Shown one piece after another: positions 1 to 8,541 of a stretch of 64,000 nt of DNA. The notes under the pieces were generated by a model. The model saw only the letters and a list, made by a program, of their open reading frames with translations. It did no database searches and was not told where the DNA came from. Location: NCBI GenBank assembly GCA_035362835.1, contig DAOSDY010000003.1, forward strand, positions 1 to 64,000, given 5' to 3'. This stretch comes from Melioribacteraceae bacterium (GTDB lineage Bacteria; Bacteroidota; Ignavibacteria; Ignavibacteriales; Melioribacteraceae). A program made the position numbers and the translations under genes. The stretch's first letter is position 1. Every line of letters starts with the position of its first letter.

Positions 1-42
1 CTTTTAAGCATAGGGTCGGTGGTTCGATCCCACCCGCGCTCA
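1..42 (+). tRNA. tRNA-Lys (TTT anticodon), 3' part; 5' part lies outside the window
   Basis: The window opens at tRNA position 32. Positions 1-7 read as a seven-base anticodon loop CTTTTAA with anticodon TTT at 3-5, so Lys. The 3' strand of the anticodon stem is at 8-12 and the five-base variable loop at 13-17. The T arm is at 18-34, stem GGTGG/CCACC with loop TTCGATC. The 3' acceptor strand is at 35-41 and the discriminator A at 42. CCA is not encoded, since the next bases are CG. The D arm and 5' acceptor strand are missing, so the fold cannot be fully checked, but the T arm and loop sizes fit exactly. Confidence 0.85.
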
Positions 43-49
43 CGATTTA

Positions 50-85
50 AAGCCTTGCAATTCAATGAGTTGCAAGGCTTCTTTA
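50..85 (+). terminator. Rho-independent terminator of the tRNA-Lys gene
   Basis: A perfect 11-bp inverted repeat (AAGCCTTGCAA at 50-60, TTGCAAGGCTT at 70-80) closes a nine-base loop and is followed by a T-rich run, TCTTTATTT. It starts 8 bases after the mature tRNA end, as expected for a terminator of a tRNA transcript. Confidence 0.8.
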
Positions 86-186
86 TTTAATGCGAAAAAA
101 CTGAAGGAGAAATCTGATTCTTCTGGGAAAACATGACAGTAAATATTGGTCTGAATCAATGTACTATTTCTTTATGAAGTACTCTT

Positions 187-603
187 TTATGCCTGAGAAA
201 ATATATTCCCATGTATAATTCCCCATTTAGGTAAAACCGAGGCAGCTGCCTCTACTCTTTTAGCAATAGCATAGAATGCTTTAATAAATTGTTCGCATCC
301 TGTTATTAATTTTATATTTCGGAGTGATGAAACTATTTTTTCTACTTTAAGCTTCTTCTTTCTGATTGTTTACTCCTCTATCCAAATACAAGTTTTACTA
401 ACTTCATTTTGGATCTTACAATTGGAGCTTGTTACTTTTTTGTATCCCGCCAAGAACCTACATTCAGATGCATTGTTTATATAAAACAAAAATGTATTCC
501 CGTGTCCGCCAGTAGAATTATTAATTCGGAATATCAGAATTAGAAGTTGCTTAATAAAATTATCGGGCAATCGATTTCCGGATCCGTGTGACCGCCGGGT
601 CAT
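187..603 (-). pseudogene. Possible decayed gene or gene remnant next to tRNA-Lys; no recognised function
   Basis: Positions 86-652 hold no convincing intact gene. On the minus strand one frame is open from an ATG at 603 to a TAA at 370-372 (77 codons). The same frame then stays open for a further 60 codons to a TAA at 187-189. The second piece has a protein-like composition (KKLKVEKIV..., then AKRVEAAASVLPKWG) but no start codon of its own. Neither piece matches a family I recognise. It could be one gene broken by a nonsense mutation, a remnant left at a tRNA integration site, or chance open frame. No ribosome-binding site is visible before 603, and an in-frame TAG directly precedes that ATG. 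Confidence 0.25.
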
Positions 604-652
604 CTACTTCCGGAGAGTAAAAATATTGGAAGGTGAAAAAATTTTCTCTGCA

Positions 653-1978
653 TCAGTTAATTAAAATAACTGCAATATCCATTACATTGGTTCCGGTCGG
701 ACCTGTAATTATCAATCCGCCGGTTTTCGCGAAGAAATTATAAGAATCATTAGTACTCAAATATTCGGCAGGATCAAGTTTCAAATTCTCACTTTTACTG
801 ATAATTTGATCAGATACAAAAGCACCGGCGGCATCTGTAGGTCCATCCGTTCCGTCAGTTCCACAGCTCGCGATTATGTATTCGAACTTATGATTTTTCA
901 TTTCCAAAAGGGCTGCAAGTACAACTTCCTGATTTCTACCTCCTGAACCTTTCCCGCGTATTGTAACCGTTGTTTCTCCGCCGATAAGAACACATGCCGG
1001 GGCGGGAACCGGATTACCATCACCGTGAATCTCTTTTGCAATGGAAGCAAACAGTTTTCCGATTTCCCGGGCTTCTCCCTGAAGATCTTCTGAATAGATA
1101 ATTGTATTATATCCCAGCGATACGGCCCTGTCTCTGGCATTTTTTAAGGCTTCTTTATTATTGCCCAGAATTATGTTTGTTACATTTTTGAAAATTATAT
1201 TCCCCGGTTTAACAGTTTCGGGAATTAATCCTTTAATTCCATTCGTAATGTAAGTATGTATTCTCTCCGGAATTGACTTAGTTATGTTGTATTTATTCAA
1301 TACATTATACGCGTCTTCAAACGTTGATGGATCGGGTGAAGTTACGCCCCCGGATATTGCTTCAAGAGGATCGTTTATCACATCGGATAAAATCAGGCTC
1401 ACACATGTTGCGGGAAAAATTATTTCTGCCAGTATTCCTCCCTTAATTTTCGAGAGGTGCCTTCTTACAATATTCATCTCTTCGATGTTAGCCCCGCAGC
1501 CGAGAAGAATTCTGAATACTTCCTGAAGTTCGGGAAGTGAAAATTCCGCCGGCAGCGATTCAACGAGAGAAGAACCTCCGCCGGAAAGTAGACAAATAAC
1601 AAGATCATTCTCCCCGCATCTTTCAGCTAATTCAAGCATTTCCTTACCGGCTCGAAGTCCGTTTTCATCAAGAACAGGATGGCCTGATTCAATTACCTTT
1701 ATTCTAGAACAGGGTAATGAATGCCCGTATTTTGTGGAAACCACTCCGGAACTGATTTTGGGTCCAAGTAATTTCTCAAACTCATAAGCCATAGCGGCAG
1801 ATGCTTTCCCTGCCCCGAGCAGATAAATATTTTTGTATGAGTCGACGGGAAACTTGTTGTTCTTAATAACAAGTTGATTTCCTTCAATCATAACAGTTCG
1901 CCGGATTAATTCCGATGGTTTTACCGAATCGATTGCTGCGTTAAGTATTTCGTTAAGATTCTTTTTGAGTTTTTCCAT
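653..1978 (-). CDS. Glycerate 2-kinase, MOFRL family
   Basis: This 441-residue protein has the two-part layout of the TtuD/GckA-type glycerate kinases, which phosphorylate D-glycerate with ATP to give 2-phosphoglycerate. The N-terminal DUF4147-type domain carries LLGAGKASAAMA (about 54-65) and LLSGGGSSLVES (about 130). The C-terminal MOFRL domain carries GGETTVTIRGKGSGGRNQE (about 334-352) and the glycine/aspartate-rich CGTDGTDGPTDAAGA. Length and motifs are normal for an intact member. It stands alone; the gene to the right is divergent. It probably links glycerate or serine/glyoxylate breakdown to glycolysis. Older annotations call some members hydroxypyruvate reductase; the MOFRL motifs favour the kinase. 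Confidence 0.9.
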   Translation of the reverse strand: MEKLKKNLNEILNAAIDSVKPSELIRRTVMIEGNQLVIKNNKFPVDSYKNIYLLGAGKASAAMAYEFEKLLGPKISSGVVSTKYGHSLPCSRIKVIESGHPVLDENGLRAGKEMLELAERCGENDLVICLLSGGGSSLVESLPAEFSLPELQEVFRILLGCGANIEEMNIVRRHLSKIKGGILAEIIFPATCVSLILSDVINDPLEAISGGVTSPDPSTFEDAYNVLNKYNITKSIPERIHTYITNGIKGLIPETVKPGNIIFKNVTNIILGNNKEALKNARDRAVSLGYNTIIYSEDLQGEAREIGKLFASIAKEIHGDGNPVPAPACVLIGGETTVTIRGKGSGGRNQEVVLAALLEMKNHKFEYIIASCGTDGTDGPTDAAGAFVSDQIISKSENLKLDPAEYLSTNDSYNFFAKTGGLIITGPTGTNVMDIAVILIN

Positions 1979-2067
1979 TTATTACCTCTCCCAAAAATAA
2001 AAATTATTTCATTGATGATTAATAATATTGTAAATTACTTCCGTTCAAAAATAAATTCAGGAATCCT

Positions 2068-2721
2068 GTGGATCCCTATATTCAAATTTTTATTGGAAGT
2101 TTTCTACTGAGTATCGTTCATGCATTAATTCCGAGTCATTGGCTCCCTCTTGTTGCAATCGGGAAAGCTGAAAAATGGACAGCTCCGGAAACTACAACAG
2201 TTGCGGCCATTACGGCTGTCGCTCATACATTCAGCACTGTTGTTATTGGTATTATTGTGGGACTTGTCGGTTATAAACTCTCTGAAACTTATCACTATAT
2301 TACTCATTATATCGCCCCGACAATACTGATAATTCTGGGTTTGATCTACTTGTACCTGGAATACCGCCACAGCAAGATTAAAACCGCACACTCCCACCAC
2401 CACGTTGATGTTGATGGAATAGTTGAAAAGAAGAAGTCAAAACGGTCAATCATTTTAACGCTTAGTATTGCAATGTTCTTCTCACCATGTCTCGAAATTG
2501 AAGTTTACTATTTTACCGCAAGCCGGCTTGGATGGACGGGTATTGGAATTGTTTCTGCTGTTTACTTTTTTGTGACCGTTATAGGGATTGTGCTTCTGGT
2601 TTATCTGGCCACGCGGGGATTTCAGAAGCTTCAGTGGAATTTTCTGGAACATCACGAAAAGATGATCAGCGGAATTATCCTTCTGCTGGTTGGTCTTCTT
2701 GCATTCTTCGTGGAATTTTAA
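2068..2721 (+). CDS. Polytopic membrane protein with a His-rich loop, NicO/TauE-like; putative metal transporter
   Basis: This 217-residue protein has about six hydrophobic helices (roughly 6-28, 45-70, 78-98, 125-142, 155-180, 195-216). The first helix contains HALIPSHWLP, which recalls the metal-binding helix of NicO/RcnA-type nickel/cobalt transporters. A cytoplasmic-type loop near 112-122 is His-rich (HSHHHVDVD). A second conserved-looking stretch, FFSPCLEIEVYYF, follows near 140. Start is GTG at 2068, with AGGAA at 2059-2063. No metal regulator lies nearby. Family assignment rests on motif resemblance and topology only; a TauE/SafE-type or LysE-fold exporter is an alternative. Confidence 0.55.
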   Translation: MDPYIQIFIGSFLLSIVHALIPSHWLPLVAIGKAEKWTAPETTTVAAITAVAHTFSTVVIGIIVGLVGYKLSETYHYITHYIAPTILIILGLIYLYLEYRHSKIKTAHSHHHVDVDGIVEKKKSKRSIILTLSIAMFFSPCLEIEVYYFTASRLGWTGIGIVSAVYFFVTVIGIVLLVYLATRGFQKLQWNFLEHHEKMISGIILLLVGLLAFFVEF

Positions 2722-2826
2722 TTATAGGGATTTACTTATTTGATGTTAATGATATGATAAAAAATTTCTTTAGAGAGTGCACCAAAATGAATATTTTCTA
2801 TCTGTCAATTTCAATTTGATTTCCTG

Positions 2827-3759
2827 ATGAAAAAGATCTCATTTGTAATTAACGGCCTTCTGCGGAACATTAACTCCCGGACAAAAGAAATCGAGCTCCT
2901 TCTTGGAGGGGACTTCAATATATCCTACCACATATCCCAGAAGAGTGCGGATTCTATTTCACTTTCCCGTAAATGCATTGAAGAGGGAACCGATTATATT
3001 ATCGGTATCGGGGGCGACGGAACTCTTAATGAAGTGATTAATGGAATAATGCTCGCTGAAAAATCCAAAAGAAAAAATGTAAAAGTCGGATTACTTCCCA
3101 CCGGTTCCGGCAATGATTTTGCCAAGAGCATGAACCTTGATGATCATGTATCAACACTCAGAAATCTTATCGAAAAGGATCAATCCGTTTCAATCGATAT
3201 CGGCAGGATAGAATGTAAGGATAATTTTGGAAACGATACGGTAAGGTATTTCAATAATATTGCAGATGTAGGTCTCGGCGGAGAGGTTGTAGTTAAAGTC
3301 AATAAAAGCAGCAAATTGTTCAGCCCCACCTTCAGGTATCTTAAATCCTCGGTGGAAGCGTTTTTTACTTACAGAAAAAAAAGGGTAAGATTTACTTCGT
3401 CACATTTCAGCTGGGAAGGTGCCGTTCTTATTCTCTGTCTGGCAAATGCGAATTATTTCGGAAGTGGTCTCGGTATAGCACCCCATGCCCGTGTTGATGA
3501 CGGGAAGATGGCGGTTGTAATCGCGGGCGAAATAAGTCTGTTCGATTATCTCAGGAATCTTTCACGTATCCGTAATAAGGAATTGATAAACCATCCCGGT
3601 ATTCTCTACCAGGAAGTTGAATCGTGCACGATTGAACCGGTTGAAGATAACCTTATGATTGAAACCGACGGCGAGATAGCGGGAAGACTTCCTTTGAAAT
3701 TAAGTGTACTTAATAGAGAAGTGGAGTTTTTAGCTCCTAAATATTTAGAGGGACGTTAA
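2827..3759 (+). CDS. Diacylglycerol/lipid kinase, YegS/DgkB family
   Basis: This 310-residue protein belongs to the NAD-kinase-like lipid kinases, which transfer phosphate from ATP to diacylglycerol or related lipids at the inner membrane face. Diagnostic motifs are IGIGGDGTLNEVINGI (about 58-73, the nucleotide-binding GGDGT loop) and LLPTGSGNDFAKS (about 93-105). The C-terminal half has the expected beta-sandwich sequence, including a late DDGKM...E-TDGE pattern. Length is typical. The physiological substrate cannot be told from sequence; YegS-type phosphatidylglycerol or sphingoid-base kinases share the same fold. Confidence 0.87.
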   Translation: MKKISFVINGLLRNINSRTKEIELLLGGDFNISYHISQKSADSISLSRKCIEEGTDYIIGIGGDGTLNEVINGIMLAEKSKRKNVKVGLLPTGSGNDFAKSMNLDDHVSTLRNLIEKDQSVSIDIGRIECKDNFGNDTVRYFNNIADVGLGGEVVVKVNKSSKLFSPTFRYLKSSVEAFFTYRKKRVRFTSSHFSWEGAVLILCLANANYFGSGLGIAPHARVDDGKMAVVIAGEISLFDYLRNLSRIRNKELINHPGILYQEVESCTIEPVEDNLMIETDGEIAGRLPLKLSVLNREVEFLAPKYLEGR

Positions 3760-3776
3760 TAATTAACGCCCCTCTT
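3746..3776. terminator. Hairpin between convergent genes, likely bidirectional terminator
   Basis: An inverted repeat (GAGGGACGTTAAT against ATTAACGCCCCTC, one mismatch) overlaps the stop codon of the lipid kinase gene and ends just before the 3' end of the S46 peptidase gene. The T tract is weak on both strands, so termination strength is uncertain. Confidence 0.5.
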
Positions 3777-3784
3777 CTAATTTC

Positions 3785-5965
3785 CTAGATTCCGATTTCT
3801 GATAAAATATTCTTCGCGCCCGAGAATTTATCGAGCACCCAGAGCACATAACGGATATCGACACCGATCGAACGGCTGTAGGATTCATTCCACGCGAAAT
3901 CATTAATCGTAGCTTCGAAAGCACGGTCGAAATTTACACCAATCAGTCTGCCGTAAGCATCAAGTATAGGCGAACCGGAGTTTCCGCCTGTAGTATCCAT
4001 ATTATAGAGCATTGCAATTGGAAGGTTGTTTCTCTTCTTGCTTAAATATCTTCCGAAATCTTTGCTGTCGTAAAGCGATCTCAGTTTATCGGGAATTGCA
4101 AATTCCTCGCCGCCCGTTGCGTTCTTCTCGATTATTCCGTCGATAGTTGTAAACGGTTCCATATATGTTGCGTCTGCAGGCGAATATCCTTTTATATAAC
4201 CGTATGTTAGGCGAAGTGTACTATTGGCATCGGGTATGAAGTTTGTTTTTTTCCAGACTATCTTTACATCAACAAGATCACCATAGAGTTTATTTAATTG
4301 TCCTTCATTCCGTTCATTTAGTTTTATAAGCGCCAGATTTTGATTCCTTAATTCATAAACTAAATTTATAAACGGATCATTGAGGGATATGAGCTCGTCC
4401 GGAGTTTTTGTAAGAAGTGAGTTGAAATATTCGGTATCCCTTATTTTCGAAGCCAGAATTGTATTATCTATAAAATCAGATATTGTCTGTGTACTATAGT
4501 TTGAAGATGCGAATAGTTGATCGAGAGCTTTTATCCTGGATGTACTCGTAAATGTACCTGCGTCGTTAATCAGTTTGGCAAGCATAATCTGTTCGAATTT
4601 TGCATTCTGACTTGTGAACGAACCAACCGCACGGTTAATAGTCTGTTTTAGATTCTTTTCCTGGTATTGCGTGCTTCTCTCGTTTTCAGGTTTCTGCATC
4701 TCCTCAGCATGATTTAGAATAAAATTCCCGAGAGAGATTGTCGGGGACATACTTATTGCCTGACGGAACCACAAGTCGGCCTCTGCGTTGTCGTTAACAC
4801 TTACAAACACCTGATTAATCTGGTCGAGCAGATTACCGTATGTTTTTTTCAATTCCGGATTTGAGTTTATAAAGTCATTTAAAAGTTTGTCCTCCGCTTC
4901 CTTCTGTGCAACCAGATTTATTTTCTTAAGGCCTTTTAGTTTACCTTTATAATTTTTCATTGTATTTGCAAGGCCTTTAATCCTGCTGGCTACTGCCAGT
5001 TCAAGTTCTTTATCCCCTTTGCTTATTTCCTGAAGAGTTTTAATCGCATAATCATAAGTCTCGGAAATATACGGCAGAAGATAATCCTGCTGATATTTTA
5101 TGTATTGCGAAGGGCGGTGTCTGAATGTTCTGCCCGGGTATCCCAGAATAAAGACAAAATCATTTTCCTCTACACCGTCAGGATTTACTTTTAAGAATTT
5201 TTTTGGTCTGAATGGAACATTTTCCTTCGAATAAGTCGCAGCTTTTCCGTCGGGTGCTACGTAAGCTCTCAGCAGCGAAAAATCACCTGTATGACGGGGC
5301 CATACCCAGTTGTCGGTTTCCCCTCCAAAGTTTCCGATCGATTGAGGCGGCGCATATACCAGCCGCACATCCCTTATTACTCTGTACTTGAACAACACAT
5401 ATGTTTTCCCCGCGAACATTTCAGAAACATCTGCAACTATCGATTCTTCCTCATTGGCAGCGGCACCGGCTATCTCTCTCGATTTCTTCGCAATTGTCTG
5501 GGCTCTTAAAGATGGATCGGTAATGTTTTTTACCGCATCCAGAATCTCGGCAGAAACATCTTGATAAGATTCAAGTATTCTACATGAATTACCGAGAGCG
5601 GGAATCTCTTCTTCTAGTGAAGCTGCATGAAATCCGTTCTGTAGATAATTTTTTTCAACCGTGCTGGCTCTTGCGATCGATCCGTATGCACAGTGATGAT
5701 TTGTAATAATCAAACCTTTATCCGAAATAAATGAACCCGTGCATCCGCCTACATTTACAAGCGCATCTATCAGGCTTATTCCGTCCGGATTATATACTTC
5801 CTTCGGGTCAATTTTCAATCCGGCTTTAACCAGGTCAACTTTATCAATTTCACTTAAGGGGTACATCCCTTCTTCCGGAGATGCCGGAATCATCCCCATA
5901 ATAAATGTAAGCACAATAAATAGAACGGTAATTCTGATCGGCTTTAATAATAGTCTTTTTCTCAT
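3785..5965 (-). CDS. S46 family dipeptidyl-peptidase, DPP11-like (Asp/Glu specificity predicted)
   Basis: This 726-residue exported peptidase removes dipeptides from the N-terminus of oligopeptides in the periplasm. An N-terminal hydrophobic segment (about 8-28) is the export signal. The chymotrypsin-like catalytic residues are visible: His in TNHHC (about 88-92), Asp in PRHTGDFSLLRAY, and Ser663 in GGNSGSP. Length matches the roughly 720-residue DPP7/DPP11 enzymes. Eighteen residues after the catalytic Ser is Arg681 (NFDR). In Porphyromonas DPP11 an Arg at this spacing (Ser655/Arg673) reads Asp or Glu at P1, whereas DPP7 has Gly there. The specificity is inferred from that one residue. The gene stands alone, with no other peptidase beside it. 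Confidence 0.93.
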   Translation of the reverse strand: MRKRLLLKPIRITVLFIVLTFIMGMIPASPEEGMYPLSEIDKVDLVKAGLKIDPKEVYNPDGISLIDALVNVGGCTGSFISDKGLIITNHHCAYGSIARASTVEKNYLQNGFHAASLEEEIPALGNSCRILESYQDVSAEILDAVKNITDPSLRAQTIAKKSREIAGAAANEEESIVADVSEMFAGKTYVLFKYRVIRDVRLVYAPPQSIGNFGGETDNWVWPRHTGDFSLLRAYVAPDGKAATYSKENVPFRPKKFLKVNPDGVEENDFVFILGYPGRTFRHRPSQYIKYQQDYLLPYISETYDYAIKTLQEISKGDKELELAVASRIKGLANTMKNYKGKLKGLKKINLVAQKEAEDKLLNDFINSNPELKKTYGNLLDQINQVFVSVNDNAEADLWFRQAISMSPTISLGNFILNHAEEMQKPENERSTQYQEKNLKQTINRAVGSFTSQNAKFEQIMLAKLINDAGTFTSTSRIKALDQLFASSNYSTQTISDFIDNTILASKIRDTEYFNSLLTKTPDELISLNDPFINLVYELRNQNLALIKLNERNEGQLNKLYGDLVDVKIVWKKTNFIPDANSTLRLTYGYIKGYSPADATYMEPFTTIDGIIEKNATGGEEFAIPDKLRSLYDSKDFGRYLSKKRNNLPIAMLYNMDTTGGNSGSPILDAYGRLIGVNFDRAFEATINDFAWNESYSRSIGVDIRYVLWVLDKFSGAKNILSEIGI

Positions 5966-6230
5966 CTCAACTCCAGTTATTGTAAAATCAGAAAATTTCG
6001 GTTACAAATTAATTTTTTAATCGTTATGAAGGAAGGGGAATCGTTTTTTATTAATTCAATCAATTCGAAAAATTTTAAATTGACTTCATCTATTCGGCCC
6101 TTATGTCATTGTAATCTTTTTATAAATTAAAATTTATTAAAGTATAAAGTGACGCCAGTCTTATTCAAAATGTCAATTGGAACTAAAAATCGGAATTACA
6201 GGTTATTTATGCATAGATTGGAAAAGTAAA

Positions 6231-7712
6231 ATGAAGAAAAAAGCGATAATAATTGGTTCCGGACTGGGCGGTCTTTCTACAGCTTTACGCCTTACATCCA
6301 GGGGATATGAAGTAGTTATACTTGAAAAACATTCAACCCCGGGCGGCCGTATGAACATGATTGAAATGAATGGTTTCCGTTTTGATTTGGGGCCTTCATT
6401 TATGAGCATGACTTACGAATTCGATGAGCTTTTCGAATCGGTTGGTATTAAAAATCCCGTTGAGTTTGAAGAACTGGAGCCGTTATATCAGGTTTACTTT
6501 GAGGGTAAGGAAAAACCCCGAAGAATATTCAAAGACCTTGAAAAACTTGAAAAGGAATTCAGCGATGTTGAACCCGGGCTTGCTCACAAGGCAGATCAAT
6601 ATCTGAACCGGGCGGCTCAATTCTGGCATGATACAGAAGATAAAGTCGTTAAATCGAATTTCGACAGCATGATCAGATATCTTCTAAAACTCTCTACGGT
6701 TCCCTGGAAACATATTCCTTATTTGTATAGAACTATGTGGAGCGAGGTGGACAAACAATTTAAATCGGAAGAGGTTAAAATTATTTTCTCCCTTGTTGCC
6801 TTCTTTTTAGGTGCAACACCTTTCCAGACTCCTGCCATTTATTCTCTCCTAAATTATACCGAAATGCGTCATAACGGATACTGGAGAATTAAAGGCGGTA
6901 TGTACCGGCTGATTGAAGAACTGGTCAAAATTCTAAAGGAAAGAGGAGTTGAATTTCATTTTAATACAGAGGTTGTTAGTACCGGATCGAACAACGGAAA
7001 ACTTTATGAAGTGATTGACCGGAATGGGAAGAAATGGCAGGCCGATCTCTTCATATCTAATGCCGATGCAGCTTCTTTCCGCGGACAGATTTTAGGCCGG
7101 AATAAATTCAACGAACGTAAACTCGATAAAATGCACTGGACACTTGCACCTTTTACAATTTATCTCGGTGTTAAAGGGAAGGTTAAGAATCTGGAACATC
7201 ATAATTATTTCCTCGGAAGCAATTTTAAAGGTTACGCCGATACTATCTTCACTTCCTCAATCTCTCCGCAGAAACCTTACTATTATGTTAACGTTCTTTC
7301 CAAGTCCGATCCTTCTTGCGCGCCCGAAGGATGCGAAAATATTTTTATACTCTGTCCAGTTCCGGATCTGCGTTATAAAAAGGATTGGTCCGATAAAGAG
7401 GAACTTGCAAAGACAATAATTGATGATTTATCTAAAAGAGTTGGATTTGATTTGGATGCGAACACGATTGTTAAAAAGATTCTTGCACCAGATGACTGGG
7501 CACAGATGCTTAATCTTTATAAAGGATCGGGATTAGGACTTGCACACGATATTAATCAGGTAGGTGCTTTCCGTCCCAGGAACAAAGACGAACATTTCAG
7601 CAATTTATATTATGTGGGGGCTTCAACAACACCTGGCACCGGTTTGCCCATGGTTGTAATCAGTTCACGATTAGTAACGGAGAGAATTCTGAATGATTCA
7701 GCTCTATCATAA
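6231..7712 (+). CDS. crtI: Phytoene desaturase, CrtI type (first gene of the carotenoid operon)
   Basis: This FAD-dependent enzyme desaturates phytoene stepwise towards lycopene. From the ATG at 6231 it is 493 residues and opens with the dinucleotide-binding motif AIIIGSGLGGLSTALRL, then EKHSTPGGRMN, and FDLGPSF, all typical of CrtI. The C-terminal FAD motif is YYVGASTTPGTGLPMVVIS, preceded by HDINQVGAFRPRN, a CrtI-type ending. An upstream in-frame start at 6177 would add 18 residues before the Rossmann motif. I prefer 6231, which has a purine-rich GGAAAAG before it. The next gene, crtB, overlaps its 3' end by 20 bases. A second CrtI-family enzyme lies downstream and more resembles CrtD. Confidence 0.9.
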   Translation: MKKKAIIIGSGLGGLSTALRLTSRGYEVVILEKHSTPGGRMNMIEMNGFRFDLGPSFMSMTYEFDELFESVGIKNPVEFEELEPLYQVYFEGKEKPRRIFKDLEKLEKEFSDVEPGLAHKADQYLNRAAQFWHDTEDKVVKSNFDSMIRYLLKLSTVPWKHIPYLYRTMWSEVDKQFKSEEVKIIFSLVAFFLGATPFQTPAIYSLLNYTEMRHNGYWRIKGGMYRLIEELVKILKERGVEFHFNTEVVSTGSNNGKLYEVIDRNGKKWQADLFISNADAASFRGQILGRNKFNERKLDKMHWTLAPFTIYLGVKGKVKNLEHHNYFLGSNFKGYADTIFTSSISPQKPYYYVNVLSKSDPSCAPEGCENIFILCPVPDLRYKKDWSDKEELAKTIIDDLSKRVGFDLDANTIVKKILAPDDWAQMLNLYKGSGLGLAHDINQVGAFRPRNKDEHFSNLYYVGASTTPGTGLPMVVISSRLVTERILNDSALS

Positions 7713-8541
7713 TACTTCATTCGCAATGAGCAAGGTTCTTACGAATGCTTACAGCACTTCGTTCAGTCTTGGTATAAGTGCTTTTGCCAAAGAATATCGC
7801 GACCCTATTTATGCGATCTACGGTTTCGTTCGGCTTGCAGACGAAATTGTTGATTCCTTCCACGAACACGATAAATCCGGACTTTCGAAAAAATTCAGAG
7901 ATGATACTTTCGAAGCCATTGAAAAGGGAGTTTCAACAAATCCCGTTCTTCACGCTTTTCAGATAGTTGTTAATAAATACAATATTGATAAAGAATTAAT
8001 TGATGCGTTTCTAATCAGTATGGAAATGGATCTCGATAAATCCTCTTACCATCGTGAAGTATATGATAAATACATCTATGGTTCTGCTGAAGTTGTAGGG
8101 CTTATGTGTCTCAAGGTTTTTGTAAACGGCGATCAGAAACGTTATGATGAACTTTTATATCCCGCTAAAATGCTCGGCTCTGCTTTTCAAAAAGTGAATT
8201 TTCTGAGGGATATTAAGAGCGATATTCACGAAAGAGGCAGAATCTATCTGCCGGATGTGCACGATACGAGAGGTATAGATAATGAGAATAAAATTCGGCT
8301 CGAAAAAGAGGTTGATGAAGAATTCAAAATTTCCCTGCATGGGATTTCCGGGCTTCCGATGGGTGTGCGGCTCGGAGTATACACAGCATATCTCTATTAC
8401 TTTGTTCTCTTTAAAAAGATTCAGCAGCTTGGAGTTGAAGAACTTCTTAAGAGAAGGGTCCGTGTTTCAAATTTTACTAAGTTTTTCCTCTTCCTTAAAT
8501 CCTTCTGGGAAATTAAGGTTGCTAAGATCAGGTTCGACTGA
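7693..8541 (+). CDS. crtB: Phytoene synthase
   Basis: This 282-residue squalene/phytoene synthase family protein condenses two geranylgeranyl diphosphates into phytoene, the committed carotenoid step. Both Asp-rich, Mg-diphosphate-binding motifs are visible: RLADEIVDSF (about 47-56) and VNFLRDIKSDIHERGRIYLP (about 168-187). The start at 7693 has GGAGAG at 7679-7684, eight bases upstream, which favours it over the Met at residue 12. It overlaps crtI by 20 bases and its TGA overlaps the next ATG by one base, so translation is probably coupled. Position right after a phytoene desaturase favours CrtB over squalene synthase. Confidence 0.93.
   Translation: MIQLYHNTSFAMSKVLTNAYSTSFSLGISAFAKEYRDPIYAIYGFVRLADEIVDSFHEHDKSGLSKKFRDDTFEAIEKGVSTNPVLHAFQIVVNKYNIDKELIDAFLISMEMDLDKSSYHREVYDKYIYGSAEVVGLMCLKVFVNGDQKRYDELLYPAKMLGSAFQKVNFLRDIKSDIHERGRIYLPDVHDTRGIDNENKIRLEKEVDEEFKISLHGISGLPMGVRLGVYTAYLYYFVLFKKIQQLGVEELLKRRVRVSNFTKFFLFLKSFWEIKVAKIRFD

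Noticed and set aside
6177..6230. Longer start for the first CrtI-type protein
   Set aside because: It would place 18 residues before the Rossmann motif, which normally lies at the very N-terminus; the ATG at 6231 has a purine-rich site upstream.
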